Notes under the pieces: model-generated
Told to the model about the DNA's origin: nothing
The model's input: only the letters and a program-made list of their open reading frames with translations
The model's database searches: none
Source of the DNA: Taudactylus pleione
Taxonomy: Eukaryota; Chordata; Amphibia; Anura; Myobatrachidae
Assembly (NCBI GenBank): GCA_031769625.1
Contig: JAUIMM010000582.1
Location: 1,528,001-1,592,000 of the forward strand
Reading direction: 5' to 3'
Length of the DNA: 64,000 nt
In this document: positions 23,186 to 35,109 of the stretch, in pieces
How the letters are laid out: every line of letters starts with the position of its first letter
Position numbering within the stretch: position 1 is the first letter of the stretch
Program-made: the position numbers and the translations under genes

Positions 23186-24067
23186 GGGCCGTATTCAATT
23201 CGGATCGAAAAGTCGTTTTCACCTGTTTTTTGGGAGATAATTTCGCCTGAAAATGTATCTCCGGATTCAATTCCAGTCAGTTTTCTCCTAAGCAAAAAGT
23301 CAACGCACTGACATAGGGGAAACTTTCTACACAGAATGGCAGTAGGAAAAAGTGCAAAATCTATATTTTGGGGTGCAAATGTTGGGAAACCACCCAGAAC
23401 CCTTGGTACCCCCCCCCAAAAGGACAATTCACCCCCCCAAAAAAGAAATAACAATTCCCGGGAACACCCCAAAAAAAGGCCTTAGAAATTTGAGGTGAAA
23501 ATGAAAAAAAAAAAAAAAAAAATGGGGGTGACAACTTCAAAAACTAGTGAAATAATCTTCTGGGGGTGCTGTAAGAAGGGGCCAAGTGTTTTGGGGATTG
23601 CAGGTGCTTGTATGACGGAGGAATTTCACTTTTACTAAAACTTCACTTTAGAAACATAAAAATAAGCTAGTACCCATTATCAAGCCCCAAAATGTGCTGG
23701 AACTACTTATTTTCTACAAAAAACCCTGCTTCATGCAATTCTTCACCACTTTTACCTATACGCTAAGAGCAAGCAATTACCACCACTAATGTACCCCAAC
23801 TAGTTCAGTTAGGGCTAATACTAAACTACCATAATGATTTCCGAAGTCCGATCATCTTATTCTGGGGTACAGAGTGATTCCCCCAATTCTTCCTGCACTT
23901 TTCGCCTGTTTCACATTCGTCGGGTCCAGTTTTAACCTGTTTGGGAATTGAATATGGAGTAAAATCGGGAGCGCGCACGAAAAATTTGCGGCTCCAAAAC
24001 AAGCGAAGGCTGAAAAGCCAGGTAGGCGGAACTTTTTAGCCGAGGCGAAACTAATTGAATATGGCCC
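23186..24067. mobile_element. GGGCCGTATTCAATT element, copy 1
   Basis: Left end GGGCCGTATTCAATTCGGAT; right end TAATTGAATATGGCCC. Flanks are ATA on the left and AGA on the right, one mismatch from the 3-bp duplication seen for its relatives. Internal blocks such as ATTCTTCACCACTTTTACC are shared with copies 2 and 3. No transposase. The 3-bp duplication suggests PIF/Harbinger-type mobilisation. Confidence 0.85.
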
Positions 24068-24902
24068 AGAGTGTATCCAACTCCTGTAGGGAGGAAGAGG
24101 ATATGGATGAACTTGCCCCCCCCAGGTTCGGTAGGGGTATATTTTACTATCTCCTAAGGAAATGCCCAATAGCGAATGGGTTTGTGTGTGATGTGACCAG
24201 TTGTGCCAGGACTGGTGTTTGCTCCATTAAACAGTCACTTGGACTCTCCATTATGGACTCTCTGGAATTTTGCCGTTCCTGACCAAGATGTTTGTATTCA
24301 GGTCATAAGAGAAAGTTTCAAAACTAGTTATGGCTGGTAAACAAAACTCTTCTAGGCCATGAACAAGACTTACCATTGTGAATTAAAACATATACAGCTA
24401 TAGTCCAGGGGGGCTAACCTCGCTGCTACTGGGGACAATGATTGTGACTATTCAGGCTGTCGACATAAGATATACAGAATGAGTACAATGTAAAATTAAA
24501 TAAGAAAAAACAAGTATTACTAATATAAATTTATTATCCAGCAAGTTTATACTAGTTTTACCAAAGGCTGACAGACAATTTACCCTAAAGAGATTTGTTT
24601 TTCCCCAAGACGACCATATATTCTAACTCCTGACAGAGTTTGTACCAGCACAGCTCTGGGCCATTATAAATAACTATATCCATGCATTTTGGATTTTTAT
24701 AGTTGTTTCTGTTGCCACAGATTTAATTACTGGATCGAGTATGGTTAAATGTGCCGTGTTGAATTCCGGTATTACATGTGCTATTCATTAAATGCGTTTA
24801 CTCTTTACATATAGTATAAGACTTTATTAAATAAATGCGTATATATTTTATACACAGCAACGCAATAGGAGCGCCAATATTACTTTTTATAGTGGGATGA
24901 CG
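24068..24902. other. Unassigned intron 1 sequence
   Basis: AT-rich, nothing recognised. Confidence 0.45.
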
Positions 24903-25268
24903 ACATGTTCATATAGTCGACATCAGTAAACAGACCGGCAGCGGAGGGTTAGGGTTAAGCTATGAGAGGGGAGGGTTAGAGGTTAGGCACTAGGGGGAGG
25001 GTTAGAGGTCAAGCCATAGGGGGGGGGGTTTACGAGGGTTAGAGGTTAGGCACTAGGGGGGGTTAGAGGTTAGGCACTAGGGGGGGTTAGAGGTTAGGCA
25101 CTGCCGGTCCAGTAAATCACTGCTGCAGTCGCAGCACCAGGTAGATCACCACTAGACCACCAGGGACATTGACAATAATTTTAATCATGTCGATATGACG
25201 ACCGAAGAAGTGGTCAATGTCGACACACTGCATGTCGCCATTATGACCATGTCAACATTATGAATGTT
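24903..25268. mobile_element. GTCGACAT-type inverted-repeat element with TTAGG-rich core
   Basis: Left arm GACGACATGTTCATATAGTC and right arm CATGTCAACATTATGAATGT are imperfect inverted repeats. The centre holds repeats of GGTTAGAGGTTAGGCACTAG. Related GTCGACA-rich sequence occurs at 59900-60003 and 62800-62903. Confidence 0.55.
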
Positions 25269-25368
25269 GTCCAAATATATATACACCCGCATGAACATTA
25301 GTTTTAGTGCGCTTTTGTTTTTATTTTACTACAAAATACTGTATCAAAAAGGTAAAATATATAATAGC

Positions 25369-25756
25369 GATCGCGTTAAAGCTGTTTTAGTGGGGCGCCG
25401 CGCCCTGTCCAATTTCAAAAGGGGAGAATGCACCCCTGCCCCTTTACGTGGTGCCACGCTAAAACAGCCTGCGGGTGCCATCCCCACCCGCGGGCCGCAG
25501 TGTCCCGCAGGTGGGTAAAACTGCAGTGTAAGCAATCACCGCCGGTGAATAGTTGCCGGGCGCATGCATCCGGCATCTATTCACAAATAAGAGAGAGCTT
25601 GGGGGCAGCCCGCCCAAGAGCGATAAAAAGGAGGCGCGCCTTAAAGACATGCCCCTTTTCTCATGGCCGCGCCTGTTTTTCAGGCATGCGCCTCTGAGTG
25701 CCCTTTCTCTAGGCCAGTCGTCCTCCCTGGCACCAGACCTAGAGTGAACACTACAT
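25369..25756 (-). mobile_element. TAGTGTTC element, copy 1 (old, reverse orientation)
   Basis: The right terminus ACCTAGAGTGAACACTA and the left GCTGTTTTAGTGGGGCGC match, in opposite orientation, the two clean copies at 28112-28526 and 36383-36790. Internal TAAAACAGCCTGCGGG is also shared. The left end is eroded and no target duplication is readable. Confidence 0.7.
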
Positions 25757-25844
25757 AATGTATTGTACCAATCATTTCTACATGTCCTGTTATAAGTTAT
25801 TACTTTTCCAAATCAAATTTAGTATTTGTTTATTCGGTATAAGG

Positions 25845-26645
25845 TTAGGGGTCAGGAGAGGGGGAGGGTTATGCGCTATTTAGGTTTAGGCAGCAGGGAG
25901 GGAGGGTTAGGGGTAAGGAGAGAGGGAGGGTTAGGGGTATGCACTATTTAGGTTTAGGCAGCAGGGAGGGAGGGTTAGGGGTAAGAAGAGGGGGAGGGTT
26001 AGGGTTATGCACTATTTAGGTTTAGGCAGCAGGGAGGGAGGGTTAGGGGTAAGAAGAGGGGGAGGGTTAGGGTTATGCACTATTTAGACAGCAGGGAGGG
26101 AGGGTTAGGGGTAAGGAGAGGGGGAGGGTTAGGGGTATGCACTATTTAAGTTTAGGCAGCAGGGGGGGAGGGTTAGGGTTATGCACTATTTAGGTTTAGG
26201 CAGCAGGGAGGGAGGGTTATGCACTATTTAGGATTAGGCAGCAGGGAGGGCGGGTTAGGGGTAAGGAGAGGGGGAGGGTTAGGGTTATGCACTATTTAGG
26301 ATTAGGCAGCAGGGAGGGAGGGTTAGGGTTATGCACTATTTAGGATTAGGCAGCAGGGAGGGAGGGTTAGGGTTATGCACTATTTAGGGTTAGGCAGCAG
26401 GGAGGGAAGGTTAGGGTTATGCACTATTTAGGATTAGGCAGCAGGGAGGGAAGGTTAGGGTTATGCACTATTTAGGATTAGGCAGCAGGGAGGGATGGTT
26501 AGGGTTATGCACTATTTAGGTTTAGGCAGCAGGGAGAGAAGGTTAGGGGTAAAAAGAGGGGGAGGGAGGGTTAGGGGTAAGAAGAGGGGGAGGGTTAGGG
26601 TTATGTACTATTTAGACAGCAGGGAGGGAGGGTTAGGGGTAAGAA
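25845..26645. repeat. TTAGGG-like G-rich tandem array
   Basis: Degenerate units of about 45-65 bp built from GGGAGGGTTAGGGGTAAG, GGGTTAGGGTTATGCACTAT and TTTAGGTTTAGGCAGCAGGG. It contains many GGGTTA steps but no pure telomeric run. It probably grew from the TTAGG-rich core of the GTCGGGAT element, whose ends follow at 26650-26760. Confidence 0.85.
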
Positions 26646-26649
26646 GAGG

Positions 26650-26790
26650 GTTAGGAGACCAACCAACAGGTAAAAGGTATCCAAAACCCTGTCGGGTTGC
26701 CATCTTCGGGATTCTGACCACCGGGATCCCGAGCACTGGCATCCTGTACCCAACCCGCCTTGAGGACAGAGTTTGGGAGCCGCTGCTTTA
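26650..26790. mobile_element. GTCGGGAT element end and hAT-like terminus
   Basis: CCTGTCGGGTTGCCATC, GGGATTCTGACCACCGGGAT and TGGCATCCTGTACCC form the CCGAC-rich end of the element. Then GACAGAGTTTGGGAGCCGCTG resembles the terminus of a hAT element of the GTTTGGGAAACACTG type. Confidence 0.45.
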
Positions 26791-27805
26791 ATGCAAAACA
26801 AACTCCTCGGAAGCGTTAATTTAATGAAAATGACACTACAGTGCAAGATTTGCCGGGAAGCACAGTAAGCCAATCAGCAAGTAGCTTTATCCTCTACAGC
26901 CATTTAGCCAATAAAAGCCAACGTATCATTGGCTGCTGTAGTGTAGTACCACTTTTACACCAAAACTGAGCCTTCCTAAACATACCCCAAAGAGCAGGAT
27001 TTCTTAAACACATCTTACAGTCCGGGTTTTCATGATACACATATTTGAATGCAGATCGTTAAATCAAAATGACTGAGGTACTATTTACGTCACCTGTGCT
27101 CAAGCATATAAATCCTTAAAACCAGAACCATTAGGGGTTGTGAGGACCAAGTTTGGGAAACACTGCCCTAGTGTGAAAAGCTGGCGGTATACAGTCCCTA
27201 GTGCGTCCCTGTAGAGAATTTAGACAGTAGGCTCCCATGGTACAGGGACTGGTGTGAATGGTTATAAAGGCTTTCTGTACAATGCTGCGTAATATGGTGG
27301 CACTAGATCATTCATAATATAGGAAATAAAAACACTCCAGTCACATTCTTCATTTCTCCCCCAGTAATATCTCCGGTACAACACTCCTGTCTGGCATGTT
27401 AGGACAGATTACTTTCAGGTGCAGTTTGTTTTACAGAATATCTTATGCCTGGAAGATAAAATAATTTGTCCTACGTCCAAGTAAAGTGCAGCTGCTGAAC
27501 TGATAATAATTCAGAGAAAAGAAAAACAAAAAAAGGGGAATTGCAGCAAGATTAGGACCTCCGTCCCACACCCCCAAACGGGACCCGATCTTTAGTCTAC
27601 AATGTAAAAAGTTGTATAGGGAAGGGGGGGGGGGGGCTTTAGAAGATAGTTATGGTTCTGGGTGCGGAATGTGAAATGGCAAAAAATATTAAATAGAAAA
27701 CTCCCCTGGCTTTGCATTTAATACTGCCTCCCTCTTAAGTCCAGCGGACAGAACAGCTGAAACTGCGGCTTCGAAAAGCCGCCGTTTGCTAAAATGTACC
27801 ACATA
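26791..27805. other. Mostly unassigned; hAT-like terminus at 27134-27166
   Basis: GAGGACCAAGTTTGGGAAAC followed by ACTG at about 27140-27166 looks like a solo hAT end (inward read CAGTGTTTCCCAAACTTGG). Nothing else recognised. A G11 run lies near 27626. Confidence 0.4.
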
Positions 27806-29049
27806 GGCCCGTATTCAATTAGTTTCGCGTATGTGATGAAGTTTCGCATGCCGGACTTTTCGCCTACATCGCGTATTTTTCGCCGCAGAAACTTATCGTG
27901 CGCGTACCCGCGATTTGCCCTATTCCATTCCAAAAGATGAGAAAATGGAGACACGCGAAGTCAGGACAGGCGAAAAGTGGTGTCAGAATCGGGGAAATCA
28001 GCCTGAACCCCCCAAAAAGATGTAGGAACATTGGGGATCAATGTAGTAGTGCCCGATTAGCCCTAATAAAACTGTTTGGGGTACTTAAGTTCGCAGAATT
28101 GCATCTAATTATAGTGTTCCCTCTAGCACCGGCGGCAGGCAGGGCGCCGGAGCTAGAGAGGGCAATCTTGTGCGCGCGCGACCGAAAAGGGGGTGTGGTT
28201 ATGAAAAGGGGGCATGTCTATAAGACGCGTCCCCTTTTCGTCATACTTGGGGGCGTGCCCGGCGCTTACGGACATGCCGGGCAGCCCCCAAGCGCTGCAG
28301 AAAGGGAGAATAGATGCCGGGCGCATGCGCTCTATTCTCCGGCGGTGACCGGATCACCGCATGTTTGTCCACTCGCGGGACACTGCGTCCCGCGGGTGAG
28401 AACGGCTCCCGCAGGCTGTTAGGGCAGGGCGCTTTTTGCCCTCCTCCTGGAGGGCAGGGTGCTTTTTGCCCTCCAGAAGGAGGGCAGGGCACCGCGCCCC
28501 GCTAAAACAGCCTAGCGGGAACACTATAATTAGCGTCTCTGCATAAGTGGTGAAGAATGGCATAAAGTATATTTAGGAGAAAATAAGTAGTCCTGGCAAA
28601 TTCGGGAAACCTGAAAATGGGTGCAGGCATCTTTTACTGTCTCCAAAGTACAGTTTTAATAAATATGAATTTCCACCATCATAAAAGCACCTGCAATCCG
28701 AAAAAGGACCCCTTCTTAGTGCACCCCCAGAACCTTAATTTTGCTAGTTTGCGAACTTGACCCCCAACTTTGCGTCGTTTTGCCCCCAATTTCAAAGTAC
28801 TTTTTTTGGGGTGTTACTCACTTTTTTTAAGTTTTTTTTGTTATGCAGTTATCCTTTGGGGGGCTGTCCCAAGGGTTCCGAGTTGTTTCCCCACCTTTGC
28901 ACCCCAAAATAAAAAATATGCACTTTTTTCCTCCTGCTATTCAGAGGCAAATCTCTTTGCATCGGATGGAATTGAATACGGAGATAAGTTTCCGCCTGGT
29001 GAAAAGTCGCAATCGACGATACTTTTTCGCTGCTAATTGAACACGGCGC
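27806..29049. mobile_element. GGGCCGTATTCAATT element, copy 2, with nested insertion
   Basis: Left end GGCCCGTATTCAATTAG; right end CTAATTGAACACGGCGC. The exact 3-bp duplication ATA flanks it (27803-27805 and 29050-29052). It is 1244 bp long, versus about 790-880 for the sister copies, because a 415-bp TAGTGTTC element plus its duplication sits inside. The internal ATTCTTCACCACTTATGC block is on the minus strand relative to copies 1 and 3. Confidence 0.88.
28112..28526 (+). mobile_element. TAGTGTTC element, copy 2 (6-bp target duplication)
   Basis: Ends TAGTGTTCCCTCTAG and CTAGCGGGAACACTA. An exact 6-bp direct repeat TAATTA flanks it (28106-28111 and 28527-28532). The sister element at 30286-31076 carries the uninterrupted site CGCTAATTAGC, confirming the empty-site sequence. 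GC-rich with strong internal hairpins (GCCGGGCGCATGCGC) and no transposase. Confidence 0.92.
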
Positions 29050-29052
29050 ATA

Positions 29053-30285
29053 GTGTTTATTTCAGATACAGACTGTTCTCATAAATAGCCGTCAGCTACA
29101 TAAGTTTATATTTACCCACTGTTGTTATACCCGGCTGGCTGCAGACTAGATTATTATTTCTATTTAAACTCCATCTACTCCATCAACATTTACTAGAAGT
29201 CACAGGAGCGGCTGGATCAGGATCTTGCAGTACCCAGCTCAGGGCGTGGTGCAGTTATTCCTGGATTGATGAACAGCCGAAGCATGCCAGGGATGCGACA
29301 GGGACGACCGGCCTCGGCGAGAAGAAAGTTTGCTAAAAGTGGCACAGTTCCCGAGATAAAAAGTCAGACGTGAGGCTGGCACACCCCCACAGAGAGGCTC
29401 CCAGATTAACACACTACAGTAACAGATGGTCAATAACAATGGTGGCACTTAGTCTCACACTAAGGAGGAAGCTCGGGCACAGCTGCCCATGTGAGATGCG
29501 GCAGACCAGAAACAGACAATTAGGCCGCGCCACTTGCTGGCGTCCACTATGCGCTCTCCAGATAATCCACTACGAGCTCTCCAGAGACAGAATCTCCCCG
29601 TCAGTCAGTTTGTGGGTTCTAAAATAAAAAGTATAGAAGACACATTTTGTGCATTGTAGAAGATACATCTGTCACTATAGAAGTCCATCATTAAACATGC
29701 ACATTATCTGAGGGAGAATATAGAACGCCCACTACAAATACTTCCACTGTGCAGTCAATAGGTCATCTACGGTGCAGAAAGTGGACTTATTCTGGTGTCG
29801 ATGGGAAAGAGTCGATTTATGATGCTAGGTTAAAAGTAGCCAACAATTGCCCCATCCTAGTTGATCAAAATCAGATCAGTAGTTTTATGTAGAGAGCTGA
29901 GCTGGACGCACACACTGTACTAACAGATCGTTCAGCAGACAACCATATCTCTGACCCAATTGGGAACCAACAAGGACGACCACGTTGGACAAATTGTTGG
30001 GGGAGCATCCTAAGCTGGGTTGAACACCCGAACGATTTTACACACAATGTGACTGTCCTTCCAATTTCACCAACAATGATACGATCCCAGATCACAATTC
30101 TGAGAGTAAACACTCTGCAATCATCGTTCCAATCACACGATATATCGTGCCTCAGGAGCGTACGCAATTAATCAGTGCAGATGACGACGTCTTCAAGAGG
30201 AATGATTGTCCATCATATTGTGTATATGTGTGTACGTACACACACCATCACTTGGTTTACACGATGAGTTGGGTGTACATACTAA
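29053..30285. other. Unassigned intron 1 sequence
   Basis: No supported gene or element. 29860-30280 has the character of an old inverted-repeat element (ACACACCATCACTTGGTTTA near the right end), but I could not pair its arms. Confidence 0.4.
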
Positions 30286-31076
30286 GGGCCGTATTCAATT
30301 GCCGTCGAAAAGCCGTTCTCTGCGAAAAGTTTTCGCCGGTGACGTCATTTCGCCTGTTGGAATCTTTCCTCCGTATTCAACTGCAATGACTGTTCGCTGG
30401 TGCAAAAAGTCTGCGCCTTGTCACCAGTGGAAAAAAAATGGCAGAATTGGGGGTTTGGGGTGCAAAGTTGCGGCAACACACTGCAGCCTTGGTACAGTCT
30501 CCCAAAGGTAAACTGCGTCAAAAAAAAAAAAAAAAAAAAGTAAAAAATTTACTTAAGATCACCCCTAAAAAGTACTTTCGTTTTTTTGGGGGGGGTGAAA
30601 AAAAAAAAAAAAAAAAAAAAACAAAGTTGGGGGACAAAGTTAAAAACTAGCGAAAAACTCCAGGGGACCCCCAAGTATGCCCAAGCTTTTTTTTTTTTTT
30701 TTTTTTATTGCAGGTGCGTTTTCTAGGTTTTTTTAAAAACGCACTTTAGCGTTTTTTAACCATGCTTGCACTTATTTTCATGTACCCCAAATTTACTGAG
30801 ACTACTTATTATCGGTCAAGAAACCTGCTAAATGCTATTCTTCACCACTTGTGCAAAGACGCTAATTAGCACCAATTGAGAGCATTTATGCTCCCCCAAT
30901 ACCTTCAGCAGGGCTATTCGGGGTTATCCATAGTGATCCCCAATGTCAGTGCATCTTTTAGGGGACGAAAAGCGGTGATGAGCGCGATACTTTTCCGGAG
31001 GCAAAACAAGCGATGACGGAGAAATCTCTGGCATGCGAAAAGTCCGTGACTTTTCACCGGCAATTGAATATGGCCC
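30286..31076. mobile_element. GGGCCGTATTCAATT element, copy 3
   Basis: Left GGGCCGTATTCAATTGCCG; right CGGCAATTGAATATGGCCC. The exact 3-bp duplication TAA flanks it (30283-30285 and 31077-31079). It contains three long homopolymer runs (A18-20 and T20-22). Best-preserved copy of the family; 3-bp duplications fit PIF/Harbinger. Confidence 0.92.
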
Positions 31077-31079
31077 TAA

Positions 31080-31700
31080 GATGGCTGTGCAGATTGGCTG
31101 AGGATTGAAGGATTATCCAATATAGCGTGGTAGTGTGTAGTCAGCGTTACACATGCATCCATCCAGTGAGGACATCAGTATAGGGGGCGTATCAGAGGCA
31201 GACGCAGGGAAAAATTAAAAAATTGGGCGCAAGTGTCCAATGTCTTCCTTCTTTGCCCTGATGGGTACCACTAATAGAGGCAGGCGTGTCTGTGGCAGAG
31301 CATGGACATCTGTGGCCTTGGTCAGTCATACGTTCTGCCATAAGCTGGTGCAATATCAGACGTGTGGCCGCTGGTGAGTCTTAGAACGCACATTGGCGGC
31401 TCAGTTGCTGGGCAACTCAATAGGATGCCCATTGGCCGCTGTGTTACCTAAAGATGCAGCAGCCGCTACTGCGTCCACCTATGTATACCCCCAAAATGTT
31501 CACTCGCGTTTGCCCGATCAATTCTACTCTGATCAGACGTGGAGGGCTCAGAAGGATGACTTATAGGGCACAAAACTTATAATTTCTAGGAGAGAAGACG
31601 GCAAAACCCAAACACCCTATATGCAGCGAGTACTCATCTATAAATGGTCGCTTTACCGCTGTTTATGAGACACTATATAAAGCATGGAAAAGCCAGCAAC
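31080..31700. other. Unassigned intron 1 sequence
   Basis: Nothing recognised. Confidence 0.45.
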
Positions 31701-32242
31701 ACTACGTAGCACGTTAGTGTGTGATCGGATGGTGATGTCACAGAGAGCACAGTGCAGTCACACAGCCTATGTAGCAGGTTAGTGTGTGATTGGATGGTGA
31801 TGTCACAGAGTGAGCACAGTGCAGTCACACAGCCTATGTAGCAGGTTAGTGTGTGATCGGATGGTGATGTCACAGAGTGAGCACAGTGCAGTCACACAGC
31901 ATATGTAGCATGTTAGTGTGTGATTGGATGGTGATGTCACAGAGTGAGCATAGTGCAGTCACACAGTCTATGTAGCAGGTTAGTGTGTGATTGGATGGTG
32001 ATGTCACAGAGTGAGCACAGTGCAGTCACACAGCATATGTAGCAGGTTAGTGTGTGATTGGATGGTGATGTCACAGAGTGAGCGCAGTGGTCACACAGCC
32101 TATGTAGCAGGTTAGTGTGTGATTGGATGGTGATGTCACAGAGTGAGCACAGTGCAGTCACACAGCATATGTAGCAGGTTAGTGTGTGATTGGATGGTGA
32201 TGTCACAGAGTGAGCGCAGTGGTCACACAGCATATGTAGCAG
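31701..32242. repeat. 67-bp minisatellite, left part
   Basis: GTTAGTGTGTGATTGGATGG plus TGATGTCACAGAGTGAGC repeats with a 67-bp period, about eight units. The array resumes, degraded, at 32740-32965 after an inserted element. Confidence 0.92.
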
Positions 32243-32739
32243 GGGAATCGGTTGGAATCCTGACACCAGCATCCCAGCAGCAGTGGAAATCTCGATAATC
32301 CACAAGTATTAGCTAACCTAACGCTACCTCCTAACCCTCCCTTTGGGGTGCCTAACCCTAACCTCCCCCCCCCCCAGTACCTAACCCCAATCCCCCTCTA
32401 AGTGACTAAACTTAACCCCCCCTTCCCCGCTGCCTAAACCTAAGTCCCCCAGGGGGGGGGGTTCCTAACCCCCCCCCTTCCCTTAGCCTAAATCTAAGTC
32501 CTCCCTCCCAGGGGGGTGCCTACTCTAAGTCCCCCCCCGGGAACCCTAAACCTAACACTCCCCCCCGCAGCTATCTACGCTCGGCGTCCCTTCGATCGGG
32601 ATGCCGGGCGTCGGTCTCCCGGTACATGTCTAATGGCAGGCGTCGTCATATCGACGCCTGTCTTTAGACCCTTGCCGGGATATGACAGTCGGGAAGACGG
32701 CTGTTGGGACTAGGTCCGACGGCTTCCCGACTGCATACC
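32243..32739. mobile_element. GTCGGGAT-family element inserted in the 67-bp array
   Basis: Left end GGGAATCGGTTGGAATCC; right end, read inward, GGTATGCAGTCGGGAAGCC. The core is C-rich with CCTAACCCTAACC steps. An exact 7-bp repeat GTAGCAG flanks it (32236-32242 and 32740-32746). The intact array unit reads TATGTAGCAGGTTAG, so the empty site is known. One further flanking base differs, so an 8-bp duplication with one change is possible. Confidence 0.85.
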
Positions 32740-32965
32740 GTAGCAGGTTAGTGGGCGATTGGATAGTGATGTCACAGAGTGAGCGCCGTGCAGTCACACA
32801 GTCTCTGTCATGATTGGATTGAGACGTAACAGTGAGTGCAGCACAGTCTATGTAGCAGATTACTCTGATTCGAGGCCGATGTTACGGAGTGCGACGCAGT
32901 CATATTATAAATGGCAAGTTAGTTAGATGGCACCCACAAAGTGTGGGATTGGATGGTGATGTCAG
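32740..32965. repeat. 67-bp minisatellite, degraded right part
   Basis: GTAGCAGGTTAGTGGGCGAT and GATGTCACAGAGTGAGCGCC continue the same units as before the inserted element, with rising divergence to the right. Confidence 0.85.
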
Positions 32966-34108
32966 AGTGGTGATATCAATCTTGGGCTGGACAAATCTTC
33001 GCCATGGCAACTAAAAAAATGCATCCTGGTAACCGGAGTTTTTACGGTCCACATTGCGCTAGGCCTGGACGGTCGGCAACTTTTCATTCCCAAACTCGGT
33101 AATCTATAACCCTCATTTCTGAATAACAGATTTATCCAGGGGCAGGTTACCCTACAGTTTAGGTTGCATGATTACTGCATGCTGGTGGCCTGGTAACAGA
33201 ATACTCATTTGTGGCCTCCTTGTAGCACCAAGAGACACTTATTGGGCCCTTGTAAATATCACCTTTACTACTATTGTTCTTAACTGGAGAGAAAAAATAA
33301 ATTATATATATATATATCTATATCACAAACTTCCCTTAGGTACATTAAGTCCCTACCTCAGCTGAAGCGTAGAACTACCTATTACTCACAACCAGGGTAC
33401 TGACAGGTGCGTCTTGGGCACAAACTGAACATCTGCGAGTTACGGAGGGGAGGGACGTCGGCGAGACCTGCAGGAAATCCTCCATCTCCGGCTCTCGTTG
33501 CCTGCGTGACACAGGAATTCTCCTGACAGGTATAAACCATCCCCAGAGTGTTTCAACACGAAGCATGCTATGCAATGTATATATGTAGCAATGCTGCCGC
33601 TTTGCCAGGCCAAACGCTGCTAATATTGCTTCAGGTATGATTCAGACAACTGCGCACGACATCCGGCAGCCAGCACCAGGGGAAGAGTTCCAGTTGTCAG
33701 AGGATATGAGAGTATGGAGCAGTGCAGTCACCAGAGGGAAGAGCCAGAATAATTCTCAGTTGCTCGAGAGGAGGGAGGTCACTGGTAAGACCTCACCCCA
33801 AGAGCCGTGTGCGCGCCTTTGGAGGTTCTAGCAAGAAAACGTACATTAATATTGCAGAATTAGTCCAGAGAGTGGAGCAGGGGCTGCGTCACATAACTTA
33901 TCCCATCAGACTGCAGGAGCTGAACGTGTCCAGCTTAGAGGGGTGAAGAGACAGAGGGATACAGAGTAAGACTACACACATCCCCTTACGCCGCCATTTA
34001 AAGATTAGCGACTTCGGCAATTTGCCATTTCTGTAATACAGAATCCGCAGAGTCCCAGGAAAAATGGCAGCAAGTAGCAGCCAAGCTTGGAGGAGACAGA
34101 GAAGACAC
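32966..34108. other. Unassigned intron 1 sequence
   Basis: Nothing recognised. A short (TA)n lies at 33304-33317. Confidence 0.45.
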
Positions 34109-34111
34109 TTC

Positions 34112-34447
34112 GGGCGGAATTCAATTGTTTCCAGTCCCAATTGCGTCCGACGGAGCTATTCAATTGCTGCTCCTGTCGGGCGCGATCAGCTGCCAGCGCT
34201 CCATTTCAGCTCGTAGCCTTAGAGAGGTGCAAGCTGAAATCGGCGAAAAGTGACCTGTTTGGGTGCCCTAACGGCACTTTTCGCGATCGCGCCCAGCACT
34301 TTGGTTGGGGTTAGCAGATTTACGCGGCTAGACCCTACCACTTTGGGCGCGATCAGCGTGAAAAGCTGGAACAATTGAATGGCGGCACGTGATCTCCCGT
34401 CACTTTAGACGGGAGATCTGGGCCGCGAAAACAATTGAATTCCGCCC
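34112..34447. mobile_element. GGGCGGAATTCAATTG element (3-bp duplication TTC)
   Basis: Left GGGCGGAATTCAATTGTTT; right AACAATTGAATTCCGCCC. Exact TTC flanks (34109-34111 and 34448-34450). It is 336 bp long with no coding capacity. The CAATTG-rich ends resemble the GGGCCGTATTCAATT family. Confidence 0.9.
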
Positions 34448-34521
34448 TTCTAGCTGGTACTGCTGCACACGTGACACACAGCACCAGAGTCAATGAGTTG
34501 CAAGGTCAGAAAACGAATTGT

Positions 34522-35109
34522 GGGCCTGATTCAGAGCCGCTTGTAAGCGGCCGCTCGTTTGCTCCGAGCGATGTTCGCACATCTGCGTATGGGTTGTAAT
34601 GCGCATGTGCCAGTCAGTGCGGTCAGAAATCGTGTGCTCACAAAATAGCGAATGCCTGCTAATTTGAGTGACAGAATGAGGCGTTTGTGGGTGGTAACAG
34701 GGGAAGGTGCTTGAAAACGGGGAGTGGAGATCCGAACGCAGGTGTGCCAAACGGTCAAAACGGGCGTTTTAAGGGTGTGCATAATTAACAAAGCAGCGTC
34801 ATCGACCACGTCACTTGGTTGTCTCTAAGTCTGAATTGTTCGCATGATTGCGGTAGGAAAATGCTACCACAAGAATAGCGAGCAGTTCATATGCCTTCCG
34901 ATGTACTCGATTAATCTAATAAATAGCAGAGATAACGTATGATGCGAACGGCCAAGGGGCGTCTTTACAAAATAGCGAGCGCATGTTTCGTTCGCTCGCT
35001 CAGACATAGAGGCGTCAACAGATCGCAAAGAGCGAGCGCTCAATTGAAATAGCCAGCCCCTTTTTCTGAACGAGCGAGCGCAAATAGCGTCCGGCTCTGA
35101 ATCAGGCCC
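34522..35109 (-). mobile_element. GGGCCTGATTCAGAGCCG element, copy 1
   Basis: Ends GGGCCTGATTCAGAGCCG and CGGCTCTGAATCAGGCCC. Flanks TGT and AGT fit an eroded 3-bp duplication. The interior (GAGCAGTTCATATGC, ATTAATCTAATAAATAGC) is shared, in opposite orientation, with 47882-48480 and 48801-49399. Confidence 0.9.

Noticed and set aside
25845..26645. Interstitial telomere from chromosome fusion
   Set aside because: No run of exact TTAGGG units. The motif matches the core of nearby GTCGGGAT elements better.
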